A program made the position numbers and the translations under genes. This document shows positions 25,467 through 34,350 of a DNA stretch of 34,439 bases, in pieces. Positions within the stretch are counted from its first letter, which is position 1; every line of letters starts with the position of its first letter. The DNA comes from Puniceicoccaceae bacterium K14 (lineage in GTDB: Bacteria > Verrucomicrobiota > Verrucomicrobiia > Opitutales > Opitutaceae). The notes beneath the pieces are model-generated. The model was not told where the DNA came from. It was given only the letters and a program-made list of their open reading frames with translations, and did no database searches. The stretch lies in assembly GCA_022538095.1 (NCBI GenBank), contig JAKYXN010000057.1, forward strand, positions 1 through 34,439, given 5' to 3'.

Positions 25467-27310
25467 TACCAAATAATGTTATAGCTGATTGCGGATTCTG
25501 GATTGGAACTCGGAACCCACACCATCAATTGATCACGGCCATTTACGCGCCTTACAAAAGGCGGCAGCTCATTGTCAGGCGGCACATCTACATAAAACGT
25601 CCGATCGTCAACGATGTAGCGCCCATTGCCTTGATTTTCGATCACATTGGCTTCAACGAGCAATACTCCTGTCTGCCATCGGCTATGACCACCCGAAATT
25701 TTCAAGCTACGGTGCAGATTTCGAGGACCGTTTGATGCAATAATTTTGTCGGTTATTTTAAGCTCCGCTAACTGCGCATAAAATTCCGGCTGCCCCTTCT
25801 CGTCTAACGTATATCCTTTGGGTGACCATACTGGGTCGGGCACGTTTGGCCAATCATCGTCCGTCTTTTTGAAGAACGCTACAGTTGGTTTCAAAGAAAA
25901 GGTTAACAGAGGCCCCACAGGCTTGGCGATCTGTTCAACACCACGACCATCCCATATTTCAAATGTATCCAAAAAATCGCCATTCCACGCATGCAAGATA
26001 GACCCTGTATCAAAATCATAAGCATAGTGCACTTTTTCTGGCGACCCTACGGCAACCGCATATAGGCGCTTGCGTGGTTCATAGGGAATAAAAGCTCTTT
26101 GGAGTCGAACGCGCTCTTCGAATGGCTGAATTACTAGACTATTCGGCTCCTCTTCTTCCTCCTCTTCACCAATTTTCTCAGGAGTCAACAAGCGCATCCC
26201 AAAGTCAGGACCTTCTACCTGCAGATTCAATTTAGCCTCGCCCCATTTAGCGTGTAGATAGTCGAGCCTAAATGCATGCTTACCCGCTTCCAAATATATC
26301 GGCACTGTTCGTCCACCACCGCTAAGAGGATCAAGAGCGACCGCTTCGCCTACGACAAGTTTCGTAGTGCCTCTACCTGAAACCGTGAAGGCATAAGTAC
26401 CTGTAGTCGATATCTGAAGCGTTCCTGTGTAAGTCGCAGCAAAATTTTTCTTTGGCTCTAGATCTTCCAAATCCAAATGCGTCACTTCAGGAGTATAGTC
26501 CGGCTCAATATCATCGTAGTCCCCTATTTCGAGTTCCTTCCCCAAGCGAACAACACATGAAAGTTCGTCGATGCTCACCCCTTCGCCTCCCAATGGCTTG
26601 AAGGCGATATTTCGAAAAGCGACGGGACCATGGTCACCCTGTATCATAACGGGTGCAATAGCGACTTCATCCTCCGCCGCAGCAGAACGAGTGGGTCCAG
26701 TAACTTCAACATTCTCGTGCAATGTGAACCCGTTGAGCACTACTTTAACAAAGCGAGCATTTTCTATCTTGTTTCCTGTTTCATCAAAACGTGGAGCCCT
26801 AAATTCTATGCGCAATCGCTGCCACAATCCAGGAGCTCGACAAGCGTTTAACTTGGGATCGACCCCCTCGTATCCATATTTTTCGTCTTCTATATAACGT
26901 TCGTAAATTCCACCGCAGTCGCTAAACTTTGGATTCTCAACTCCCCAACTATCGAACAGTTGCACCTCATAACGACTCTGCAAATAGACCCCTGAATTCG
27001 AGCCTTTTGGCATTAGAAACTCCAACTCCAACTCGATGTCTCCATGCTCCCATGCTGTAAACAAATGCGAACCACTCCTCCGCGGAGCAATGTTAGCAAT
27101 CACCCCAACCCCGGGTTTAGTCGAAAAACTCGCTTCGTGGCGCGGATCACCGGTGACATTAGAAATAAGTTGCCAATTCGATTCAGGAGTTTCGAACGCG
27201 AGAAAACTATCCAAACGAACTGCATTTAGAGGCAATTCAGATTGGGCAGATGATAAGGATAGAGCAAAGCATGTCGCAGCGATGCAGAAAGTAAGAGGCG
27301 ATAATTTCAA
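25466..27310 (-). CDS. secreted DUF1080 (3-keto-disaccharide hydrolase-like) / PA14-like protein
   Basis: The 614-residue product has a signal peptide (CIAATCFALSLSSAQS). Its DUF1080 jelly-roll domain (~30-235) has FTAWEHGDIELELEFLMPKG and SNSGVYLQSRYEVQLFDSW, CGGIYER, and LWQRLRIEFRAPRFDETGN. A PA14-like carbohydrate module follows (~285-375, TGTLQISTTGTYAFTVSGRG, KHAFRLDYLHA). The C-terminal region of unknown fold (~390-614) resembles sequences in PVC oxidoreductases. DUF1080 proteins include 3-keto-glycoside hydrolases, which fits a neighbouring redox protein. The start is TTG at 27310, the only start that gives the signal peptide; a TAA is in frame 15 bases upstream. Its stop overlaps the next gene. 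Confidence 0.85.
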   Translation of the reverse strand: MKLSPLTFCIAATCFALSLSSAQSELPLNAVRLDSFLAFETPESNWQLISNVTGDPRHEASFSTKPGVGVIANIAPRRSGSHLFTAWEHGDIELELEFLMPKGSNSGVYLQSRYEVQLFDSWGVENPKFSDCGGIYERYIEDEKYGYEGVDPKLNACRAPGLWQRLRIEFRAPRFDETGNKIENARFVKVVLNGFTLHENVEVTGPTRSAAAEDEVAIAPVMIQGDHGPVAFRNIAFKPLGGEGVSIDELSCVVRLGKELEIGDYDDIEPDYTPEVTHLDLEDLEPKKNFAATYTGTLQISTTGTYAFTVSGRGTTKLVVGEAVALDPLSGGGRTVPIYLEAGKHAFRLDYLHAKWGEAKLNLQVEGPDFGMRLLTPEKIGEEEEEEEPNSLVIQPFEERVRLQRAFIPYEPRKRLYAVAVGSPEKVHYAYDFDTGSILHAWNGDFLDTFEIWDGRGVEQIAKPVGPLLTFSLKPTVAFFKKTDDDWPNVPDPVWSPKGYTLDEKGQPEFYAQLAELKITDKIIASNGPRNLHRSLKISGGHSRWQTGVLLVEANVIENQGNGRYIVDDRTFYVDVPPDNELPPFVRRVNGRDQLMVWVPSSNPESAISYNIIW

Positions 27311-27385
27311 ATCAGGCGATTTTTAGTGTTTCCAGGGTGAGGTAAAATGAAGGCGACTCTTCGTCCAAAAAAAGATACGACCGGA

Positions 27386-27620
27386 ATGCTTCAAACCATT
27401 CCATTTTTAGACTTATTTCGTCATTTAAGAGAAATGATAGGAAACGATAAAATCGATTAGAACAATAACTAAGTTAAGAAAAACTTGGAGAAGGAAGTAT
27501 TTCCCCTTAGCCAACGATTAAATACAATTAACTTGTTCAATCCTATACCGATAGACTCGTACTTCCTTAAAGAATGCCCCCGTTCTTTCAATTTTGAGCG
27601 TTTCAAGCTATTGCAAATTT
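27386..27620 (-). pseudogene. decayed tandem copy of the pectate lyase gene 3' end
   Basis: This fills most of the 400-base gap between the DUF1080 and pectate lyase genes. CTTATTTCGTCATTTA at 27412 recurs at 27625, and similarity continues for about 200 bases at an offset near 213. On the minus strand the copy reads LKERGHSLRKYES, then IGIGLNKLIVFNRWLRGN. This lines up with LKEWDTLLAG and ITGLNGMTVFYRWVAGN at the end of the intact tail, 12 bases shorter and without the same stop. The left edge (27386-27411) also resembles 27596-27621, hinting at a third remnant. It is probably the fossil of a lost tandem paralogue. I see nothing else in this gap except a 30-codon ORF (27312-27404). Confidence 0.65.
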
Positions 27621-27710
27621 TTGGCTTATTTCGTCATTTATCAGAAACTGTAGGCTTCGAAAAAATCGATTAAAACACTAACGAAATCAGGGGGGAATTT
27701 GGAGAAGGAT

Positions 27711-29368
27711 TCAATTTCCAGCTACCCAACGATAAAATACAGTCATCCCGTTCAATCCTGTAATCCTTCGAAGTCCCGATATGCTAGGCCCCGCCAAAAG
27801 AGTATCCCATTCTTTCAAATTCGTGGAGCTCTCTATCCAACCTCCGCTCGGCATATTTTCCCATCGAAGAACAAAATCATCCTCAGCAATCTCAATAACT
27901 AAACTAGCCTCATCACCAACCCGCAACGAACTCAATTCATGAAGATACACTTCCAAATTAGTATACCCATCGCCCCTTAACCCTCTTTCCAATGAATCCG
28001 CCAAAGTTACGTCCAAACCTTTGAGACGCTCCCATTCATCAGGCAGACCATCCTTGTCACTGTCCCACAGATCGCCTCGCTTCGTAGGTTCGAATTCAGG
28101 AAACCCACCTACATCTGTTTCAAAGTTCACTAGCGCCCCCGACAAATTCAACCAATCCAGCAAAATGCGGTTGTCTACTGGGTCCGACTCCCAGGGTCGA
28201 GCGCCGGCATTCCCAACGATGTAACTCGGCAAGTCCCTGCTGGATATAACATCAAGCGAATCATGCCAGATTGGTTTGGACTCGGTAACATATTGAGAAA
28301 CGGACCGACCCTGTTCATTTGTTAGAAGGGGAATCAGAGAGTTTAGAGCACCAAAGTGATCGAACCTACGATTGTCCTCAAAATAGACACTCAATGCGTG
28401 CCAATCTTCTAAGCTTGGAACCCCTGCGAATTCATCCAATGCAACAAAGAGAGGAATTGGATTTCCAAAAAAGCTATTGAGAGGCCCCCAGTGTAAGCTA
28501 TTACCCACTACAGAGATTAGAGCTTCTTCTGGCAAACCATCCCCGGAGCTTGCAAGCTCTTCCGACCATTCATCGTAAACAGTCGAAAACTGCATTCCAA
28601 TCCGTCCTGGATTGTAAATAACATTGTTCATCATTACCCCCCTAGCCCCTGCTTTAAAAACAGGATTGCGGGCCATATTATTGGCATAGAGGTTTTTAAT
28701 AACTGCGATCTCTGTCACATTATCATGAATCAAAGAGCCCTTCGAATGCTCACCCTCAGCATGGGTGGCCACGCTTAATCCTTCCGCCACGATGTTATTG
28801 CTCAACGTAATTCGATGCGAGGTATTGGCCCTCCACTCATCTGGATTTTCCCCATCAAAGCGCGGTCCAGTAACAGTCAAATTCTCATCCACCGCCCAGC
28901 TAATCTACGATAACATCATGCGACGAATTAATCGTAATTCCATCCGGCTCCCAAACCTCACCGACGTGCCCCGCAGCTCCAGGCCTAACTCGTAAGTGCT
29001 GGATAATGACATCATGCGTCTTTTCCACAGCGAATCCCCCGTCGATAATCGTAATTCCAGGATAAGGAGTCGATTGCCCAGCCACCGTTATGGTATGGAT
29101 TGGAAATAACAAGCGAGCTCCCTTCGAGGTCGATAAGGCCACCCACATTAAACAATACAGTCCGAGGTCCTTCTGCTTCCAATGCTTCCCGAAGCGAGCC
29201 CTCACCTTCCGCATTTAAGTTATTAACGATATAAACTTCGCCACCACGGCCACCCACTGTTTCCGAAGCCCAACCTTCTGCGCCGGGAAATGCCAGAGGT
29301 TCGGAACGGGCTAAAAACGATGTCAAAAAAAAGGCCGCGAGAAAGACGATTCTGCGAGGAGTCAACAT
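27711..29368 (-). pseudogene. secreted pectate-lyase-like protein, broken by two lesions
   Basis: Three reading frames make one protein. Frame one (from 29368) has a signal peptide and LAFPGAEGWASETVGGRGGE, then GSLREALEAEGPRTVLFNVG. The frame shifts near 29090-29096; removing one base would read NPYITVAGQST. Frame two has ITVAGQSTPYPGITI and EPDGITINSSHDVIVD, then a stop. Frame three resumes with WAVDENLTVTGPRF after a loss of about 11 bases at 28902, which removes the expected His-Cys-Ser-Val of the conserved VDHCS-SW motif. This is a PL1-like right-handed beta-helix, with a DSDKDGLPDEWE spacer and a C-terminal sandwich domain (ESSTNLKEWD). Two independent lesions make a true pseudogene likely. 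Residual coding bias suggests recent loss. Confidence 0.85.
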
Positions 29369-29448
29369 TCACTCACAAAATGCCATTTCGCCTTAAGAGT
29401 CAACGACTCTTCTTTAAGTGCATATAGTAAGCTGAATTAGCAATTCAA

Positions 29449-29808
29449 CTACATCCCTTTATCCGACCAAACCGCGAATTCGTTTCCGCTTGGTTCTGCA
29501 AAATGAAAGCGACGGCCGCCTGGAAACGAAAAAGTTTCTTTTACAACCATGCCTCCGGCCTCCAAGATCTTCTCACGGGTAGATTCTAAATCTTCACTGT
29601 AAAAAACAACCAAAGCGCTTCCGTCCTCGCTAGAGGACGCTTTCGGAGCTTGAAAAAATCCCCCATCGATTCCTGCATTCTTAAAGGCTGCGTATTCTTT
29701 GCCAAAATCTTGAAATACCCAATCAAAGACCTCGGCAAAAAAACGCTTAGTCCCAGTCAAATCCCAGGACGGGAATTCCACATAGTTGATTTTCTCGTGC
29801 GTATTCAT
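29449..29808 (-). CDS. VOC (glyoxalase/bleomycin-resistance) family protein 1
   Basis: A 119-residue single-repeat pair of the vicinal oxygen chelate fold: INYVEFPSWDLTGTKRFFAE, the FDWVFQDFG strand-turn, and FHFAEPSGNEFAVWSDKG at the end. PSGNEFAVW is the usual C-terminal strand with the metal-type Glu. The first His/Glu ligand position is Glu11 in VEFPSWD. VOC proteins act as dimers on diverse small substrates or bind antibiotics; the substrate is not assignable. It is the last of three VOC genes on this strand. Confidence 0.85.
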   Translation of the reverse strand: MNTHEKINYVEFPSWDLTGTKRFFAEVFDWVFQDFGKEYAAFKNAGIDGGFFQAPKASSSEDGSALVVFYSEDLESTREKILEAGGMVVKETFSFPGGRRFHFAEPSGNEFAVWSDKGM

Positions 29809-29841
29809 AAATTATGGATTTTTCCTAGATCAATATCAAAC

Positions 29842-30213
29842 CTAGCCATGACCTTCTTTTCGTTTATGAACTCCAACAGCATTACCGTCGGGATCTCGAA
29901 CATAGGCCATATGGCAAACAGGAGTTTCCATCGGCCCAAAACTAAACTCTACATTCGCCTCTTTCAGTTCCGCGATCGCGCTATCAAAATCATCAACTTC
30001 CAGCCCCACATTGCAACCCTCTGAGCTTGGAGTCATTCCTTCGCCAAAACCGAGAGCCAACGTAGCCGCACCTATATCATACTCAACCCAATGGAATCCT
30101 TCACCTTCATGATCCATCGTAGGCATTAAGCCGAGAATTCCTTCGTAAAACTCACGAGCCTTACCCATGTCCGTAACAGGATAACACGTATAAGCAATCT
30201 CTCTTATCTTCAT
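29842..30213 (-). CDS. VOC family protein 2
   Basis: A 123-residue VOC protein: IREIAYTCYPVTDMGKAREF, YEGILGLMPTMDHEGEG, CNVGLEVDDFDSAIAELKEA and VRDPDGNAVGVHKRK. The family's DPxGN signature is exact. The metal-ligand pattern is incomplete: Tyr stands where the first His often is (YTCYPV). The function may therefore be binding rather than catalysis, but this is inference. It is 33 bases from VOC 1 and is likely on the same transcript. Confidence 0.87.
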   Translation of the reverse strand: MKIREIAYTCYPVTDMGKAREFYEGILGLMPTMDHEGEGFHWVEYDIGAATLALGFGEGMTPSSEGCNVGLEVDDFDSAIAELKEANVEFSFGPMETPVCHMAYVRDPDGNAVGVHKRKEGHG

Positions 30214-30255
30214 ATTTTCGATATTTATAATTTATTAAATTTTTGGATATAATTC

Positions 30256-30294
30256 GTAGAGGGCCAGCTAATCGAGTGACGAGCCGACGCCCCA
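30256..30294. repeat. possible second type of GTAG-headed element
   Basis: GTAG at 30256 is followed by AGGGC and, 24 bases on, GCCCCAC, so the ends are roughly inverted (GTAGAGGGC against GTGGGGC). A TCG-AGTGA-CGA core (30272-30282) can pair, but the arms between are poor. It lies in the gap between VOC genes 2 and 3. Only the ends and centre support it as a repeat. Confidence 0.3.
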
Positions 30295-30326
30295 CAAAAC
30301 CTCGATTGAGTTTAGCTCTCAGAAGA

Positions 30327-30725
30327 TCAGCCTTCTTCACCGTATTGCCAAAAAGCAAATACCGCCCCCTCAGGCCCAGCCACTACGGCAAAACTCCCCA
30401 TGGGTATATCCACACGACCTTTAAACACCTTCCCACCCAAAGCTTCAAGTTTAGCGATAGAAGCATCGATGTCTTCAACCGTAACATAGCTCAACCACAT
30501 AGGCATCGCCCCTTCTTCCGTTGGAGGTACAACACATCCAGCTACTGGACGATCACCTTTTTTGAACACAGTGTATTCCTGCCCATTTGGCATTGGCATA
30601 ACATCGGTCGACCACCCAAACAGTTCAGTATAAAACTTAACGCTGCTTTCTTTGTCGTTTGTTACAATTTCAGTCCAAGGCAATAGACCAGGAGACTTAT
30701 CTTCTTTGTTGGATTCTTCACTCAT
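30327..30725 (-). CDS. VOC family protein 3
   Basis: A 132-residue VOC protein with an acidic N-terminal extension (MSEESNKEDKSPG). Family blocks are LLPWTEIVTNDKESSVKFYT, ELFGWSTDVMPMPNGQEYTV, YVTVEDIDASIAKLEALGG, and GSFAVVAGPEGAVFAFWQYG. It resembles the two-strand YdcH/YyaH-like VOC proteins common near stress genes. It shares no close sequence with VOC 1 or 2 beyond the fold, so the three are old paralogues. The WYL regulator gene lies upstream on the same strand. Confidence 0.87.
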   Translation of the reverse strand: MSEESNKEDKSPGLLPWTEIVTNDKESSVKFYTELFGWSTDVMPMPNGQEYTVFKKGDRPVAGCVVPPTEEGAMPMWLSYVTVEDIDASIAKLEALGGKVFKGRVDIPMGSFAVVAGPEGAVFAFWQYGEEG

Positions 30726-30839
30726 AATTCTAGGTTGTTAGTTGGGATTAATAGATACTGACAAAGGACGAATTCCTTCGCGCTCATTCTTTCTACCATT
30801 ACCCACTGACAACCCTATGTCAGGAGCCTTTAAACTTTG

Positions 30840-31790
30840 TTAAACAAATTGCCGATAATGCTCGAGAACCTTCTCCGCCTCTTGAGAAATTAGCACCTGC
30901 AACTCTTCCGGTTCCCTCACAATGACCGAGCGCCCCAGCCCAATAAGCCATCGCGCCATCCACTCCAACGAATACGTTTCACTATTCAGCAAAAGCCAAC
31001 CACTGGACAGGTTTTCCTGATATACGATTCGACACGGACTGTGTTGCGAAATCCGCTCCAACGCCCACGGTTCGCATTCAATGGTTATAGCATACTGTCG
31101 ACTCTCCTCTGAGATGCAGTTCACAAAGTCATCCAAGGAGAAATCGTCATGACCGGAGAATGTTTCCTGTAAGACCTCACAACTATTTATCCGATCCAGT
31201 CGAAAATCGCGCATCGCCTTACGCATGCGACACCAAGCGATCAAATGCCACTGCTGCCCATAGAAGGTTAAGCCCAAAGCCTCAACTGTCCTCTCAGAAA
31301 CTTCTCCCCGACTGCCCTTATCGTATAGAATCGTCACACACCTACGCTCGACCACAGCTTCTTGAATCGCCATCAAGGCTCCACTGCTTTGTCGCATATT
31401 CGGGCGACTCCAAACTTCCAACCGAGCACCCAGCTGCCGCAAGTAATCCTTGTGCCCATCTGGCAATGCAGAGCGCACTTTCAACAAGGCTCCCGACAAA
31501 CTTTTCTTCAACGATTCATCGCCAAATTTTTCCGTAAGCTCGCCACTCATAAATAGAGCTGCGACCTCCTCTTGAGTGAACATGATAGGCGGGACATTAT
31601 AGCCTTTAACCAAACTGTAGCCGACACCCGCCTCCGCGACGATCGGCACTCCCGCTTCACCCAAAGCTGCGATATCTCGATAGACTGTCCGTACGCTGAT
31701 CTCGAAATACTCCGAAATTTTCTCCGCAGTCACGACACGATGACTTTGCAACATCAGTATCATTGAAGTGAGACGGTCAATTCTATTCAT
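30840..31790 (-). CDS. YafY-type HTH/WYL-domain transcriptional regulator
   Basis: A 316-residue regulator. The N-terminal winged helix (1-60) has LTSMILMLQSHRVVTAEKIS and ISVRTVYRDIAALGEAGVPI, the HTH_11 pattern, then VGYSLVKGYNVPPIMFTQEE. A WYL domain follows (~145-230: CVTILYDKGSRGEVSERTVE, PLG-like ALGLTFYGQQWHLIAWCR, FRLDRINSCEVL). WYL domains bind ligands, including nucleic acids, and switch the regulator. YafY-type regulators often lie beside VOC or DinB-like genes and control them, as the arrangement here suggests. The gap to the divergent gene at 32090 is 299 bases in which I see no clear structure. Confidence 0.92.
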   Translation of the reverse strand: MNRIDRLTSMILMLQSHRVVTAEKISEYFEISVRTVYRDIAALGEAGVPIVAEAGVGYSLVKGYNVPPIMFTQEEVAALFMSGELTEKFGDESLKKSLSGALLKVRSALPDGHKDYLRQLGARLEVWSRPNMRQSSGALMAIQEAVVERRCVTILYDKGSRGEVSERTVEALGLTFYGQQWHLIAWCRMRKAMRDFRLDRINSCEVLQETFSGHDDFSLDDFVNCISEESRQYAITIECEPWALERISQHSPCRIVYQENLSSGWLLLNSETYSLEWMARWLIGLGRSVIVREPEELQVLISQEAEKVLEHYRQFV

Positions 31791-32089
31791 CGGGCAACAA
31801 AAGAGGGATAAACAACGTTCGACTTCATTGATAAGCTCGATGCCGCTTCGAAATCAAACAAAAGATAAAGCAGCATCCACAAAATCACATTTTCACATGA
31901 GGTAGTTCAAAACACCCATCCAATAACAGGTTTGCATCGCAAAAAAGCCACACTCAACGAAATCCAAATAAATCATCGCCATACTTCCAACGTAAAGGTA
32001 GTTAATCCACCACCAACAGACCAGAAAAGAAAAAATCTGAACCAAAGGCTACACGCCAAACAAAACAGATTCCAACCATTTTTTGTATC

Positions 32090-33310
32090 ATGAAAACCTG
32101 TTACGCATTCTTGATTGCTTTCTTCATTCTCTACACTGCCCAGACGGCAGAGTATTACGCTGATCCAACAGTTGAAGATGGAGGACAAGGCACCAGAGAG
32201 TCTCCTTGGCCATCTCTACAAAAGAGCATCGCAGAAGGCAATCTATCAAAGCTAAAACCTAGCGACACATTGTACTTAAAAGACGGTTACCATGGGTCCG
32301 CAACGATATCCGGCATAAATGAAGATTTCATAACGATCACATCCGCGCCCGATCAGCAAGCAACTCTATCCCGCTTAACGCTAACAAAAGCCGCTAGATG
32401 GAACATTACGAATCTACGCATTAGCCCCACCTTTGGAGGACAGCCCTACAAAGGAGATATTGTCACTCTCACCAACAAACACCCTGAAAGCGGAAAAAAC
32501 ATCCTCGAAAACTGCGAAATTTTTGCGGAGGATTCTCACTTAGACTTCGAATTCGAAGACTGGATAAACGTAAACAAAGGCGTTTTAATTGGCCAATACG
32601 GAACAGGAACCATCGTGCGAAACTGCTACATACGGAACACACGATTCGCTCTGACTATGACTGCCTTCGACTGCTTGGCCGAAGGTAACGTTATCGAACA
32701 CTATTCAGGTGATGGCATTCGAATGACACGCGACGGCCAAACTGCTCAGTACAATATTATCAAAAAAGCCTTCGCTCCAACCTGGAAGGGCGACAAAAAT
32801 CACGACGACGCCATCCAGTGCTTTTTACATGAAAAAGGAAGTGGAACAATGCGCAATCTAACTATTTCTCACAACATAATCATTGGACACGATCCCAAAG
32901 CAGAACCCTTCGCAGCTATCAACCAAGGTATCGGGCTCTTTGATGGACCACTTGTCAATTTCACGATCGAGGGAAACGTAGTAATGGTTAATCACTGGCA
33001 CGGTATTTCAGTGTATGACGGCCAAGATTGCACAATTGCTAGCAATGTTGTGTGGAGCAAATTCAAAGGCAAAATGCAACCTTCGATCCGACTCGGCCAA
33101 AAATTGAACAAAGCGAGAGACAACATCGTCACAGGAAATTTCTCTCCAAGTTACGGCATTGCTCAACCCGGCACTAAAAGCCGCAAGAACAAATACTCAA
33201 CACGCAAAGTATATCGCATGTCACTTCAGAACCTTCTTGCAGAGCATAACGCTCTATTTGGTTTCTATCACCCTATAGCCAACCGAGAGCGCATACTCGA
33301 AGATCTTTAA
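32090..33310 (+). CDS. secreted right-handed beta-helix protein, polysaccharide-lyase-like
   Basis: A signal peptide of about 19 residues (MKTCYAFLIAFFILYTAQT) is followed by AEYYADPTVEDGGQGTRESP and a LKPSDTLYLKDGYHG strand, typical of secreted beta-helix enzymes. Repeating coils follow: GTGTIVRNCYIRNTRFAL, AEGNVIEHYSGDGIRMTRDG, RNLTISHNIIIGH, FTIEGNVVMVNHWHGISVYD and CTIASNVVWSKF. The helix is formed by these parallel repeats. The sequence KGDKNHDDAIQCF may hold active-site residues (His-Asp-Asp), but this is a guess. The family could be a pectate or alginate lyase or a glycoside hydrolase. It differs from the broken pectate lyase and is intact at 406 residues. Confidence 0.75.
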   Translation: MKTCYAFLIAFFILYTAQTAEYYADPTVEDGGQGTRESPWPSLQKSIAEGNLSKLKPSDTLYLKDGYHGSATISGINEDFITITSAPDQQATLSRLTLTKAARWNITNLRISPTFGGQPYKGDIVTLTNKHPESGKNILENCEIFAEDSHLDFEFEDWINVNKGVLIGQYGTGTIVRNCYIRNTRFALTMTAFDCLAEGNVIEHYSGDGIRMTRDGQTAQYNIIKKAFAPTWKGDKNHDDAIQCFLHEKGSGTMRNLTISHNIIIGHDPKAEPFAAINQGIGLFDGPLVNFTIEGNVVMVNHWHGISVYDGQDCTIASNVVWSKFKGKMQPSIRLGQKLNKARDNIVTGNFSPSYGIAQPGTKSRKNKYSTRKVYRMSLQNLLAEHNALFGFYHPIANRERILEDL

Positions 33311-33381
33311 AGTCTATGACGAACTATGACGCCTCCAGCACTTGATAATTCAACAAAATGTATTCGAATTTTTGACTCAGT

Positions 33382-34158
33382 ATGAAACTTCCAATCTACC
33401 AAGTCGACGCATTCGCAGAAAAACCATTCTCTGGCAACCCAGCAGCAGTTTGCCCTCTCGAAGAGTGGCTGCCCGATCATACACTTCAAGCTATCGCCGA
33501 AGAAAACAACCTTTCGGAAACTGCCTACTACGTTAAGGAAGGTGACTCCTATCGTATCCGCTGGTTTACGCCAAACAAGGAAGTGGATCTTTGCGGACAC
33601 GCGACCTTAGCTGCTGCTTATGTCCTTTTCATGCTGAGCAACGATCAAAACGATTTGTCATTCAAATCGCGCAGCGGCCCACTAAGCGTATCCAAGTTTG
33701 AAGATACCTTGACACTCAACTTTCCACAACAACCTGGAACGCTCTGCGATGCGCCGCAAAATTTAAGCGAAGCACTCGGCAAAGCACCAAGCGAATGCTA
33801 CGCAGCGGACGATTACATGGCAGTATTTGAGTCGGAAGCAGACATCCTGTCCCTCGAACCCGACTTCAGCCTCCTACAATCGCTACAGCTGCGCGGAGTC
33901 ATTGCTACCGCTCCAGGAGAAAGCTGTGATTTCGTCAGTCGCTTCTTCGCTCCAAAATACGGTATCGATGAAGATCCTGTCACAGGTTCGGCCCACTGCA
34001 CGCTTACACCCTACTGGTCCGCTCGACTCAGAAAAGAAAAGCTCAACGCACAACAACTTTCGAAAAGAAGAGGACACCTCACTTGCGAGCAGCACGATGA
34101 TCGCATTCTTATATCTGGTAAGGCTATCCTGTACCTAGAAGGCTCCATCTTTATTTAG
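33382..34158 (+). CDS. PhzF-family isomerase
   Basis: A 258-residue PhzF/diaminopimelate epimerase-fold protein. Both halves are present. The first half has YQVDAFAEKPFSGNPAAVC, the catalytic Glu46 in ENNLSETAYY and RWFTPNKEVDLCGHATLAAA. The second half has SRFFAPKYGIDEDPVTGSAH, then CTLTPYW and a RGHLTCEQHDDRILISGKA end. PhzF acts in phenazine synthesis, but most homologues sit outside phenazine operons and have unknown substrates; no phz genes are here. The equivalent of PhzF Glu45 is kept. It starts 71 bases after the beta-helix gene. Confidence 0.93.
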   Translation: MKLPIYQVDAFAEKPFSGNPAAVCPLEEWLPDHTLQAIAEENNLSETAYYVKEGDSYRIRWFTPNKEVDLCGHATLAAAYVLFMLSNDQNDLSFKSRSGPLSVSKFEDTLTLNFPQQPGTLCDAPQNLSEALGKAPSECYAADDYMAVFESEADILSLEPDFSLLQSLQLRGVIATAPGESCDFVSRFFAPKYGIDEDPVTGSAHCTLTPYWSARLRKEKLNAQQLSKRRGHLTCEQHDDRILISGKAILYLEGSIFI

Positions 34159-34350
34159 ACAAGACTTAGCTGAAGCAAAAGTTGCCTGCTCTTCACGCAT
34201 AGCTGGGAATTATCTTCCTGATTGCAGATGATTGAAAGTCAGCGATCTGAGAAAAGCCTAAATTTTAACTTACAAAATTCTCTATTAGAGCATCTTTCAT
34301 TCATTCAGTCGCATAATTGGCATGCTTGAAGAATGCCTCGCAATCCGAGC

